Shown here one piece after another: positions 44,068 through 54,402 of a stretch of 64,000 nt of DNA. The stretch's first letter is position 1; each line of letters begins with the position of its first letter. Where the stretch lies: positions 62,001-126,000 of the forward strand of contig JAFISE010000002.1 in NCBI GenBank assembly GCA_022560025.1, read 5' to 3'. The stretch is from Stagonosporopsis chrysanthemi (taxonomy: Eukaryota; Ascomycota; Dothideomycetes; Pleosporales; Didymellaceae). The notes under the pieces were generated by a model. It was given only the letters and a program-made list of their open reading frames with translations. It made no database searches and had not been told where the DNA came from. A program made the translations under genes and the position numbers.

Positions 44068-44677
44068 ATGGCGCTCGCCCGACCGCTGCCTCCGCTCTGG
44101 CAGACGCTGATGCCCGGCCTCAGCGGCCTCAATGGCCCCGTCCGCCCCGTCCTGCGCCTGCCGTTCCTGCAGCGCCTCGCCCAGTCCACGCCGTTCGCCG
44201 CACTCGCCATTCCCTCGCTGTCGCTGCCGTCGTTCCCTTCGCTGGGCGAGATCTGGGACGGCGTCCTCAAGGCAGTCCCCAAGAAGAAGACGTCGTACAT
44301 GAAGAAGCGCACACGGTTCCTAGCGGGCAAGGAGATCAAGGACATCACATCACTGAACAAGTGCTCGGCATGCGGGCGGACGAAACGCGCCCACATCTTG
44401 TGTCCGTACTGTGTTGATGGTAGGTTACGCATGCGAGTGTAGGATGTGCACAGGTCTGACATTGTTCGCAGCCATCAAGACGAATATCTTCCGCCAGCTC
44501 AACTGGTCAATCAGGCGACCGACTGAGAAGCAGAGCAAGCAGCTGCACCGCGAGAAGCGCGAGTACAAGATGAAGAACCGGTCCATGGAGGCAGACCCTA
44601 GGGAAGAGAAGAAGGAGCAGATCCTCAAGCACACCGGCTGGGGCTTCAGCAAGGCAGAAGGGAGGAGGAAACAATAG
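44068..44677 (+). CDS. MRPL32: Mitochondrial ribosomal protein bL32m
   Basis: Large-subunit protein of the mitochondrial ribosome. Two exons, 44068-44419 and 44472-44677, with a 52-nt intron, give 185 residues. A long N-terminal presequence (about 1-70, Pro/Leu/Ser-rich with basic residues and no acidic ones before about 60) leads into the conserved core VPKKKTSYMKKRTRFLAGK. The zinc site is two CxxC pairs, Cys99/102 and Cys112/115 (CSACGRTKRAHILCPYC). A basic C-terminal extension (about 125-185) is typical of fungal L32m. In yeast, the m-AAA protease matures L32m; the presequence here would allow the same, by inference. Shares its promoter with the septin gene. Confidence 0.93.
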
Positions 44678-45457
44678 CCGCCTGCGATTTGAAGTCGAGG
44701 CAGCAGACGCAAGAGAAGCACAACAGTCTTGTTGATGGTCGAGGAGACGGGTCGCACCAAGAGACGGGCTACGAAGATGGATGTACAACACGGGCACTGT
44801 AACAGGACAGGGCATGGACGATATTGTATCATAGTTGGCGAGCATACCACTGGCGCTTGGACATTCAGCAATCATTTAGCCACATCGTGGTCAAATTCAA
44901 TCAGACCGAAGCTGCGTTGTTGTGTGTCCTGGGTTGCTTCGAGATGTCAGATTGGACTTGCCCTGGCACTCGAGCATCCGCAACTGACACCCAGCCTTAG
45001 ATGCTCGTCTCTTTTGGGCGATCGTTTTAGAGGAAAAGGCTCTAAAGTTGGCTACGACGCCCGCAACAGATTCATTAAATGCAGTAGCTACTAAAGTCAT
45101 AACTTGATTGTGTTCTGCAGTGTAGCGCGCACGAAAGAATTGGTTAGGAGATCATGGAGATCTGACCGGCCAAAGGAGACAAACTCCGTAGGATGACCAT
45201 GTTCTGACTGCGCAACCAGTCACGGGCCAACAGCAAGTCCGAGGACGAGGTGGAATGTGAGCCTAGAGAAGTAAAGACATTGTCTCCTCGTCATTATATA
45301 TTATCGTGTTGCAAACTATAAATGCAAGACGTGGGTGGGTACTGGTTAGGCTGGTGTCTAGCGCGGAGTGCTGGCAGACCTCGGCGCAACACAGCAAAAA
45401 TGCAGACCACCACTACCACCACCACGACGATCTCCAATCTGCAAAAAGAAATCGTAT
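44678..45457. other. Intergenic, no gene recognised
   Basis: About 780 bp; holds the L32m 3' end. No supported feature. Confidence 0.4.
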
Positions 45458-45544
45458 CTCTCCGACGGGGAATCGAACCCCGGCCTCCTGCGAGCTGTTC
45501 CGAGGAATGACAAGCAGAAATACTGACCACTATACTATCGAAGA
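45458..45544 (-). tRNA. tRNA-Asp(GTC) with a 15-nt intron
   Basis: Complete cloverleaf on the minus strand. Acceptor strands TCTTCGA and TCGGAGA pair along all seven positions with one wobble, and the discriminator is G. D arm GTAT...GTAT, anticodon stem TCTGC/GCAGG, loop with anticodon GTC, and a 15-nt intron after position 37 (the canonical site). The T arm is a perfect 5-bp stem around TTCGATT. The mature length is 72 before CCA addition. A T-rich terminator (TTTCTTTTT) follows within 15 nt. Confidence 0.93.
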
Positions 45545-46307
45545 TATCCAACTTTGAGCTGGGAAGAGATGTGATCGATGGAAGAAAAATGAGTGGTAAT
45601 ATTTATATAGCGAGTTCTAAACCATCAGCACTCGCCTCCTGCCTTGTTTTCGAAGTCTGCTCGTGCGTGCACTAGTCAACTATGCGCCTTGTCAACGGCA
45701 GTCTATCTTTCTGGAGGCCGACCCTACCAAAATATGCACTGTGTGTTCTCCAATGCCTTTTGGTTGTGGATCCGATTCGAGATGTACGATAGCCTAAAGA
45801 TACGGAAGCCAAGAGAGGCGTAGATGATGGCCATGGCCGAGTATAGCATCAGGTTGCAGTACTTCATCGCACCCACACGACAATGCTCGTTGTAGATAGA
45901 AGAGGTAAGAGGCAAGACTAGAGGCGAGGCACATGGGCATTGTTGTACCCCGCGGACGCTGCATGCGCTGCGTTCATGATGGTACGACAGCAGCCCGGTC
46001 CACCTAGTCGACAGACTAGACATGACTCCGCCGACGTGAATCCGGCATCTAATCCTAGATCATGGGTGCTTCGAACGATGCTCCAGCGACTTTTGAGACC
46101 ATCCCACCTCGGACTTGACGGCGGCGCACGTGGCTCGTGCTGTGGCTAGTGACGTGCTTGCGCAGTTCCCGAAACCGAGCGGTCCATGGGGACACGACGC
46201 GCCAAGTCAACATTCGACTGCTGCTCCCTTGCCCGCCGTCAATGCTTTGATTGCCTTTTAGCTGTCCTTTGTGTGTTCAATCGTTCGCACACATTGTAGT
46301 CTACACC
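45545..46307. other. Intergenic, no gene recognised
   Basis: About 760 bp between the tRNA and the golgin start; the right end holds the golgin promoter. No supported feature. Confidence 0.4.
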
Positions 46308-48333
46308 ATGTCTGCGCCAGCGACATCAGACCCTGTAAACCAGAGTGGTAGGTGAGCTCGCTGCTTCCGGACTTGCATGCAGATGCGCCACGTTAGCGGG
46401 ACATGTCTCCCACGGTCTGTGACATGGGTTGCTGACACTGTGACTCAGGGTCTCCGTCCAAGTCGAAAAAGAAGAAGAACAAGAAGAAGGGTGGCAGTCA
46501 GGGCGCGATCAAGGCCGACGAGGGCGCGCAAGTGAATGGCAGCCACGACAAAACCGAGGCAGAACATGACGACGATGCGGACGAGGAAGAGCTCAAACCT
46601 GTTATCACGTCAGCAGTTGACCGAGACGCGGACGATGTCGACGACGAAGAACAGCCGCTCTCCCCTACAATAGCTCAGCCCAACGGCACACATCAACACA
46701 GCATAGCCTCCGCAGTCGCACTGGGCTTCTCGCGGTCGCGCTCCCCACACATGTCACCTTCTCCACCGTCCGACTCGGAGACGACCGCTCGACTCGACGC
46801 GATAGCGAAGGAGCGCGATGCATTGCGACAGGAGGTGACGGAGCTAAGAAAGAGCTTAGAAAGCATACAGAGCAAACACGAGGGGCAGACCACCGAAGGT
46901 GCTCAGTCGAGTCGTGACGAGGAAGTCCAGGCTCTGAGAGAAGAGCTCGAGGAGGCAAACGAGGGCAAGGAGCATTTTGAGACACAGTACAACAACCTCC
47001 TGGGTCGCGTGAACACAATCAAGACAAGCCTGGGCAATCGCATGAAGGCCGATGCGGTGCGTAACACAACATTCGCTGGTATGCGTGTAGAAGTGCTGAC
47101 AGCTGGCAGGCCAAGATTGAGGAGTACGAGACTCAGGTTGCAGATCTGCAGGACCAAAACGTAGAATTGGAGGAGAAGAATAGCAGTCTCAGCGAGGAGC
47201 TGGCAAAATTGCGACAGGAGAACGAGGCACAAGCGACTGAGATCAGTAATCTACGGAGCAGGTCGAATCTTTCGCAGCAGAATTGGGTCAAGGAGCGCGA
47301 TGAGCTAATCTCCCGCGAAGCGTATGCGCGAGAAGAATTTGAGAATGCAAAACAGGCGATGCAGGATTGGGAGGTGTTGGCTATGAACGAGCGGTCGTTG
47401 CGAGAGAGTTTGTCTGAGAAGGAAGCTGAGCTGAAAGAACAGCTCGAGAGCATCAGAGATGAGTACGAGCGAGCCATAAGGGACAGAGACCAGAACAATC
47501 AGGCTGTTGAGGGACTTCAAAAGGCACTGCAAGAAGTGCAGAACCGTGCGTTGCCTCACAGACACCTCGAGACATGTGCTTACAATCCACAGTGCGAAGG
47601 TCCGAACTCAAAAAGTCGGTAGAGACATACGAATCGCAAATCAACGAGCTCCGGAAACAGGTCCAAGCCGCGGAAGAAGCATCAAAGACCGCCAAAGTAT
47701 CAGCTGAAGCGACGCAAAAGGATTTAGAACGAGCACTGCCATTTGAAAAGGAAGTCAAGGAGAAGAATCTGCTCATTGGCAAACTGCGCCACGAGGCAGT
47801 AACGCTGAATGAACACCTCACAAAAGCGCTGCGCATTCTGAAAAAGGGGCGGCCGGAAGACAACGTCGACCGCCAGATCATCACAAACTACTTCCTACAC
47901 TTTTTAGCCATCGACCGCTCTGACCCGAAGAAGTTTGAAGCCCTGCAGCTAATCTCTATGCTGCTCGGCTGGACTGATGGTACGTCACAGCTCACTTCTC
48001 TCCTTGCGCACCAATCGAACCATCCGTACTGACATCCACTCTTCAGAGCAAAAAGAACAAGCTGGTCTCGCCCGCCCAGGCACATCCTCGCGCCTCAGCG
48101 TCCCCATGTCGCCATTCCGCCGCACACCCAGCACGCCGTCACTCAGCTCCATGTCGGACCCCATGCTGATGGCGAGCAGCTCGAGCAACAAGGAGTCGCT
48201 GGCTGAGCTGTGGCAGGACTTCTTGGAGCGCGAGGCTGCTGAGGGCAAGGACGGGAAAGACGCAAGTCGGAGGGGGAGTACTGTGAGTCCACCGCCCAGG
48301 AGTGGGAGTGGATTGGGTATTGGTGAGAAGTAG
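46308..48333 (+). CDS. RUD3: Golgin RUD3-like, GRIP-related Arf-binding protein
   Basis: Coiled-coil golgin of the cis-Golgi, by homology tethering vesicles and recruited by Arf1. Five exons, 46308-46347, 46449-47056, 47110-47545, 47593-47979 and 48047-48333, give 585 residues. The first exon codes 13 residues. A Lys-rich stretch (SKSKKKKNKKKGG) and an acidic disordered region follow to about residue 125. A long coiled coil runs from about 130 to 420, rich in Glu/Lys/Gln. The GRIP-related (GRAB) domain is VDRQIITNYFLHFLAIDRSDPKKFEALQLISMLLGW (two adjoining helices) at about 455-490, then DEQKEQAGLARPG, which is typical of fungal Rud3. A Ser/Pro-rich tail closes it. The conserved domain crosses the last intron, confirming the splice model. 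Confidence 0.9.
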
Positions 48334-48748
48334 ACGCGCGAGATATGATGGTGTACTATGAACCTGCAGGTCGACTTCTCCAGCGGACATGGGGTCTTCC
48401 GTTTTGCAATGGACATCTTCAGCCCGCTTTGGATGTTTTCGTTGTCATGACTCTGGGCTTGGGGTTTTTTGACGGTCTCCACAGCCGAAAATAACTACAA
48501 GGTCCTGCAATTCCAATCCAGGGCCTCCAAAAGTACTGTCTTAGCGTGCGCCTTCGTATTCAACGACGTAGTCAGGGGAGGCGCACAGACGACGGATCAA
48601 AGTCCGGCCCTACTTCACGCTTGCACTTGTACAGCTGAACCTCTCTTGAAGCTGGACAAGCCAACTTCACAACAATTAAACACCCAAATACCCTAGAGCC
48701 TGAACCAATGGGACCGGAATTCAAACCCAACAGCTGCCAAAACACAAT
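48334..48748. other. Intergenic, no gene recognised
   Basis: About 415 bp with the golgin 3' end and the promoter of the DUF3431 gene. No site assigned. Confidence 0.4.
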
Positions 48749-49660
48749 ATGCACCGTCGCACCCTAAGCCTCACCCCCCCTCCCCTATCATCCGCCCGAG
48801 GCCGCCTCCTCCTCACCCTCTCCCTCACCCTCCTGCTCTCCCTCGTCTACCTCCTCACCCCAAAATCCACCCTCACCACGCTGCGCCACCACATCCCCGG
48901 CGCGCATCCGTACGTCAAACCCGCATCGCCACCCCGCCTCTTCGCGCCCGTCCCAGACCCCGCCGCTGCCAAACCCCCACCCAGCCATCTGGTAGTGAAA
49001 ACGCAGATCCCAGGCGAGGACCTGCGCTGGCTGCTGCCCCTGCGCCCCGCTTGGCGCAACCAGGTGATTACGCTGGACGCGGCGTTTGCGCACCTGCACG
49101 CGGGGGCCGCGAGTGTCGACAAGGGGAGAGTGGTGGACGCGGTGCTGAGCTGGATCATCACGAACTACGAGAATCTTGCGGCGACGGTTGTTTTTGTGCC
49201 GCCTGGGTTGGTGGAAGCGAAGGAGGGGGGTGAAGAGGTGGGGCGCGCTATTGAGGCGTTGAATGTTGCGTTTGTGACTGAGGTGGGGTTTGCGCCGTTG
49301 AGTTGTCCTGCGAAAGAGGTGTGTGGGGATGTGGTGCGTCCGTTTCGGGATCCTCCGGATGAGTATCGGGTGTTGGAGGGTGGGATGGCGGAGGCGTGGA
49401 GGGGGTTGTTTAATTCGACGCGTGTGCCGGAGACGTTGGCGAGGTCGGGGGGTGGTGCGTTTGCGGTGTCGAAGAAGCAGATTAGGAGAAGAACGGTGGA
49501 GGAGTACACGCGGTATTGGGAGTGGTTGGCGGGGACAAAAATGGATGATGACACAGCAGGGGAGATAGTGGAGGCGTTGTGGCATGTTATTTTCGGGCGG
49601 GAGGCGACGTGGTGTCCGAGCGAGGAGGAGTGTAAGTGTGATATATTTGGGGAGTGTTGA
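48749..49660 (+). CDS. DUF3431 type II membrane protein
   Basis: Single exon, 303 residues from ATG 48749. A basic N-terminus (MHRRTL) is followed by one hydrophobic segment at about 20-36 (leucine-rich, TLSLTLLLSLVYLL), which predicts a type II membrane protein facing the secretory lumen. The lumenal part has the DUF3431 pattern: WIITNYENLAATVVFVPPG, a central Cys pair, GAFAVSKKQIRRRTVEEYTRYWEWL, and the terminal LWHVIFG...WCPSEEECKC. Fungal DUF3431 proteins are thought to be related to glycosyltransferase-like lumenal enzymes, but no activity is established. There is one NxS/T site (NST). The codon choice shifts strikingly along the gene (see findings). Confidence 0.85.
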   Translation: MHRRTLSLTPPPLSSARGRLLLTLSLTLLLSLVYLLTPKSTLTTLRHHIPGAHPYVKPASPPRLFAPVPDPAAAKPPPSHLVVKTQIPGEDLRWLLPLRPAWRNQVITLDAAFAHLHAGAASVDKGRVVDAVLSWIITNYENLAATVVFVPPGLVEAKEGGEEVGRAIEALNVAFVTEVGFAPLSCPAKEVCGDVVRPFRDPPDEYRVLEGGMAEAWRGLFNSTRVPETLARSGGGAFAVSKKQIRRRTVEEYTRYWEWLAGTKMDDDTAGEIVEALWHVIFGREATWCPSEEECKCDIFGEC

Positions 49661-51332
49661 AAGACACAACATGATATCTCTCACGACGCGAAAAGCTCAT
49701 TCTCCAGAAAAAGATTCGGTATTCGAGCAATCTATGTCTTAGCCGGTCAGGTATATCGTTCCCGTGTCAAATGGCGTGAATCCACGAGGAACGACCTCTT
49801 ACTTACTACCTATTTCCATGGATTCCACACCAAAGCCACCCGCTGATGTTGTCGGCCCTGATGCTGATGAGTTGTGGCATCAACATGCCAGGACCGCTCA
49901 CCGCTGACGACGGTAACACCGGCAACAATGGAGGGCCTGATGTTGTTGTATGAGCAAAGACGGCAACAGCTCCAGAAACGTATTCAGAAGCATCACCGTG
50001 CTGTTCTGACCTCCTTCGCCAGACAGAGCTTGCTTCAAGATCATAACCGGGTGTTGCCTTCAGTCAATAAACAAAGTCAAATTATCCAAGCACAGAAACC
50101 AGTTTATCTAAAAGAGGGAGAGGGAAAACTCTTTTTGTGCGAGGACCTGGAGCAGTCATGAACAGAACGTGATGTGAGACAAGGCTACAGCGGACGAGTA
50201 CTACACAGGAGGCGCAGGAAGATGAACCTTTGCTAGTGAGAAAATAGTAAAGTTCCCTGGATGAGCGAGGATCCGGGGCCTGTACTATGGAAGGCTCCAG
50301 TGGCTAAGATGTACTAAGCTCTGCGGCAAACAGGTAATCAAGAACAGTGTTAGAGTAAACTTAATGCCGAAGCTAAAGTCTGCAGGTTCAATTAATCAGC
50401 TGTTCTGAGCAAAGTTAGCCAAGAAGAGTAGGAGTGGGGTATTGGCAACAGAAAGGCCAATGGGGGCGCAGCTGTAACGCTTCCAAACTTTTGGACTGTA
50501 TGCCCTTCGTTGCTGCCTACAATGGGCCTGTGCAGCATCCCGATCCCGCGGGTCGCACCCGCTCTTTCTTGACAAGCGCTCGGACAATGAAACACCAATC
50601 AGCTTAGGATTTCTGCATCCTTCGTTGGCCTATCACATTAACCACAGCGCAGAACAAAACAAATCCTGCTGGATCCTATCTCTACTTAGACTGACCCCCG
50701 TCCACTCACGGCACAATGTCACACTTCCTTTCGAAGCCCCTTCTTTCGTAAAAGTTCTCAACATTGAGTCCTTGAGCCTCCAGTTGCGCAAATCGAAATG
50801 TCGTACTACACGTTATCGATTGGAGTCTATGGGGACGGAGAAGACCCGAATCACCACTCACATTAGGGGTTCTTGATTTTCAGCCCAGGAAATGAGGTCG
50901 GAAACCTATTGCACGTACAGTTATCTCTTTGCGGGGGTTGGTCTATCAATTCGAGACTCGAAGTGGCCATCCACTCGAGAGTCAGACGTGTGAAGGGAGA
51001 ATACTTCTGGGTTACATCGGGATGACGAAATACAATCAGGTCGTGAAGACCATATCGGAAGAACCAGCACCACGAAATAATAAGGTGAGAAAATAACTGC
51101 TGATGATGGAAAAGAATTTTGGCCAGTGCAGGATCGGTGTCAAGACTGGACTCTTGAGTGCGTTATAGCACTCGAAGCTGAGGAGCTTCTCCCTGCTGGC
51201 ACCTCGACCTGGGTCGAAGACATTGTTGGAAAGCCTTCTAGGGTCGTCGAAGCAGCGGTAGGATCAAGATGGACCGCGGCGAGAAGATAGAGAATGGTAC
51301 GATTGATGATATGGAAGTTGAGATGGATTACT
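49661..51332. other. Gene-poor region
   Basis: About 1.7 kb. A 95-codon open frame near 49,874-50,161 is Gln/Arg-rich and lacks an ATG at its edge. I see no supported gene, RNA or repeat. Confidence 0.4.
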
Positions 51333-52288
51333 TCATACCCCACTGTAACGTACGAGCTCTCGCTCAAGATCCGATAGCAAGACATAAGTTTCTTCTGGTA
51401 TCTTTGGAAGTATGTAATCGATCATAGAGGACCACAAGGGATTTCTTGCGCGAGACTTTGCTTCAAAGTATTCACGTTCAGGGATGCTAAACCCTGAAAC
51501 TCCCATATCAATGATAGCAACCACATTCATTTGCTCATCAACAAGTATATTGTCAGGAGTCAGATCCCCATGGCAGAAAACAGCACACCCATCACCAAGG
51601 CCCCTTATCCTTTCTATAAGATGCGTGTCGTTCGCGTCGAGTTGTCCACCTGGCCTGGAGTTTCGAAGTGCGTCGATGAGCCCATTATAGTATTCTGAAC
51701 GCGATCTAAAAGGTCCGTATTCTCGGCCTGGCATGTTTGCTGCTGCTAGATGTTGGAAAAATACATCGCGACAAGGCTTAGAGCCAATAGATCCATAGAA
51801 GTCGCCACGAATATTCATCCAGCTGCTAACAAATCCTGACAACTGTTTTGTCACCTTTCCAACCTGTGCCTCGTCCATCTTGTACAAGACGTCAAAGAGA
51901 GGTGTTCCAGTGACCCGGGACATGAAGATGTGGCCGAAGGCATCCTTCTCGTAAGCTCCAAATACTTTTGGAACTGGCACATTGGTTGACGAGGCAATAA
52001 GCCGCAACGCGTCTGCCTCTGAGATTTTTACATTAGGTCCTCTTTTGAGTATCCGGTCTGTGTCTGGTAGGTGCCAGATCGATTTATCAATCTTGTTGAC
52101 TGCGATGTTTCTGGCCCGTGTCATATCAACGACGGTCGTGAGGTCGGCATCGAGGATTACAGGCGTCGCAAGCTTATTGGCTAAAGATGCATCTCTGGCA
52201 GGGCTATCATCAGCTTGGAATGATGCATAGGAGAAAAGTGAGCTTACTGGGGAGGGGGAGGAGGGGGGGGAGGACAGCTTGGGGCCAT
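51333..52288 (-). CDS. APH-family small-molecule kinase-like protein
   Basis: Protein-kinase-like phosphotransferase of the APH/choline kinase superfamily, which expands widely in fungi; substrates are unknown and antibiotic resistance is not implied. Two exons in my model: 52288-52248 (MAPSC plus a proline run) and 52203-51333, separated by a 44-nt intron, giving 303 residues. The catalytic loop HGDLTPDN is at 225-232 and the metal-binding Asp in IIDMG at 246. An LKRGPNVKISEADALRLIA segment is the nucleotide-binding N-lobe. A shorter product could start at ATG 52124, but that would lose upstream sequence that continues the frame. The end, SGV, comes soon after the last conserved helix and may be slightly early for the family. 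Confidence 0.8.
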
Positions 52289-53328
52289 GACGAAGGGTTG
52301 CCGAACCAACAGCTGGAATGTTTATCTACATTCGGCAACCACCTTTAGGTATCAATTCAACCAATTGAAACACTGTACCTCTAGGCTCGTAGAGGCACGG
52401 CTGCATCGTGCTCAAAGTCTGCGATACCTTCAATCGCCCCACGGCGCTTGGCTGCCGTTTGCCGCTACAAGCATGCGGTCCCGATTTTGCGCAAGGATCT
52501 ACATCTGCTCTATGGCTTTGGTGGCTAGCTGTGGCGTGCGCTGCGTACCTATTACAGCACGGCGGGATTTGCATCATACAGGATTTGATATCCTGACGAA
52601 GCGTAAATCACTGATATAATAATGAGAACACGCGTGACAGAGGCGGGGTTGTCTCAAGCTAGCCGATTGCGGTGTCCGATCAACTCAGATGTACTAACCA
52701 TGGCGACGTTGCATGATTACGCACAGCACACCAGCTTGAAGGCTGATCTGAGACCTGAAATTCGTATAGAGACACTCAAGCTCATGAAAAACATGTTTTC
52801 AACATCTATAGCCAGCAAAGCCCCTATCTTTACCTGATACAGGCTGATCGCTCACATTAAACATATGGAGGCTGGTTCCTCAATAAGCACTTACGGTACA
52901 AAGGTAGATGTAGTTTTCTAGGGAGGTAAACTCAAGACGCTCACAAGTACAAATACTATGTTAGCAACCCGCGAAATAAGCGTGAACTCCAGTGCGCGCA
53001 AGCAGTACTGCGTCTGGAGCGTAAGTACCCCTGTCGGTTTTCCTCACAGGGGGCTTTTTGTCTCACAAGGGGGGATATCTACTAACTTATCCTCTCCCCC
53101 GAACACCCTCACATCTTATCCCAATCTAATCAAACCTCCTCCAGTACCTCTCACCCCCCTCCAACCCTATTTCATCCCTCTTTACCTCCACCACCGCCCT
53201 CACCGTCCTCACCTCCTGATTCCCTCCCCCCAAAAACCCCCTGATCATTACCTCCTCCTTCCTACTTTCCCCCCTCCACCCCCTCGCCCCCTCCCTCCCT
53301 TTCCTCCCCAACCACCTTACCCCCTCCC
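52289..53328. other. Intergenic with a pyrimidine-rich stretch
   Basis: About 1 kb. From about 53,090 to the right edge the plus strand is extremely C-rich, continuing the strand skew of the adjacent membrane-protein gene. No gene is supported. Confidence 0.4.
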
Positions 53329-53811
53329 TCAGTGCCACAAAACCCCCCCTCCCATCCCCACTACCAATCCCAGCACGACCACATGCCCCACAACTACCCC
53401 TCCAATCCTCAAAAGCACCCCCATCTCCGCCAGCGCACACAACCCCCCTACTCCCCTAACCAGCACCGCGATCGCAACACGCAAGAACGCGACTGAGACG
53501 CTGAACAGCAGGAAAAGGTGGCGCAGCAGAGCCCCGCAGCTGTGGAGTAGTGGAAGAAGGTTCCGTGGGTGGAGGGCGGCGAAGAGAGAGGCCAGGAGGG
53601 GGCACGAGGCGAGGAAGGAGAGAAAGTGGGTTAGTAGGGTGAGGGGATGGTGGGCGAGGAAGAGGAGGGTGAGGAGGAGGGAGATTAGGAAGGGGAGGGA
53701 GATGTGTGGGATTCGGAAGGGAGGGTCCGTGGGAGGAGAGGGGTGGATGGGCGTGGGCATGAAGGGGAGGAAGCCCCGGGTGGGTTGGCGACGATAGTTG
53801 GGGTTGGGCAT
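53329..53811 (-). CDS. Hypothetical multi-pass membrane protein
   Basis: ATG 53811 opens a frame of 160 residues; in-frame codons upstream add a Thr/His/Asn-rich stretch unlikely to be translated. A Pro-rich polar start (about 1-35) is followed by hydrophobic segments at about 38-56, 60-82 and 95-118, and a Gly/Val-rich hydrophobic end (about 120-158). I do not recognise a family. Support for being real comes from the clean membrane pattern and from a codon gradient like that of the DUF3431 and monooxygenase genes. Because the G-rich coding strand continues past the stop, a further exon may be missing. It could still be a chance frame in skewed sequence. Confidence 0.4.
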   Translation of the reverse strand: MPNPNYRRQPTRGFLPFMPTPIHPSPPTDPPFRIPHISLPFLISLLLTLLFLAHHPLTLLTHFLSFLASCPLLASLFAALHPRNLLPLLHSCGALLRHLFLLFSVSVAFLRVAIAVLVRGVGGLCALAEMGVLLRIGGVVVGHVVVLGLVVGMGGGVLWH

Positions 53812-54402
53812 GTTGGTGTGTCGGTGTGTTGATTTGTGGTAGTCAGGGTTGTGGGTGTTTTGGTGCTGCAAGCATTTAAGTCTGTGACTGTGCTTCGCTG
53901 GCTTGATGGATTATTGACTCGTCGGGGTGCGATGCGGAGCCGATCTTGTAGTTTAGGCGGATGAAAGAAGAGCCCGAGACAAAGACAGAGCGAAGTTTGT
54001 TCCACTCTGTCAAGCAACTGGCATTGTGCGGTGCAGTCCTATTGCGCGAATCAGCCATCAAAGACATTGTGCGTCAAACAAAAGGTACGCGAAACACTCG
54101 CACATACAATGATTCATAATTTTGATTGCCTTTGTTGCTATGGTATCATCTATAACCGAAACACCAAGAATAGCGACCGCAACTGCGAGTCTTCAAAGCA
54201 CCAATCCAAGCAAACTCTCCAAAGCCGGGGTATAATGGACCCTAAGTAAACAACGCACGCGACGTGACATGCATGTCTGCAGTGACAGTGGTATCCTGGA
54301 AAAGAAGAAGGTATCAAGAAAGTAATAATCCGCAACCATGAAACAAATGCGCGAGGCCGTGAAACGAAGGAAATGGCACAATACCTCTCAGGGCGGTGGT
54401 GC
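53812..54402. other. Intergenic, no gene recognised
   Basis: About 590 bp; contains the 3' end region of crzA on its right side. No supported feature. Confidence 0.4.

Noticed and set aside
50375..50400. Box B-like GGTTCAATTAA near 50,384
   Set aside because: No box A or stems around it.
52958..53797. 279-codon plus-strand frame of Pro/Leu then Arg/Trp-rich sequence
   Set aside because: It is the antisense of the skewed membrane-protein gene; the composition follows the strand skew and has no protein character.
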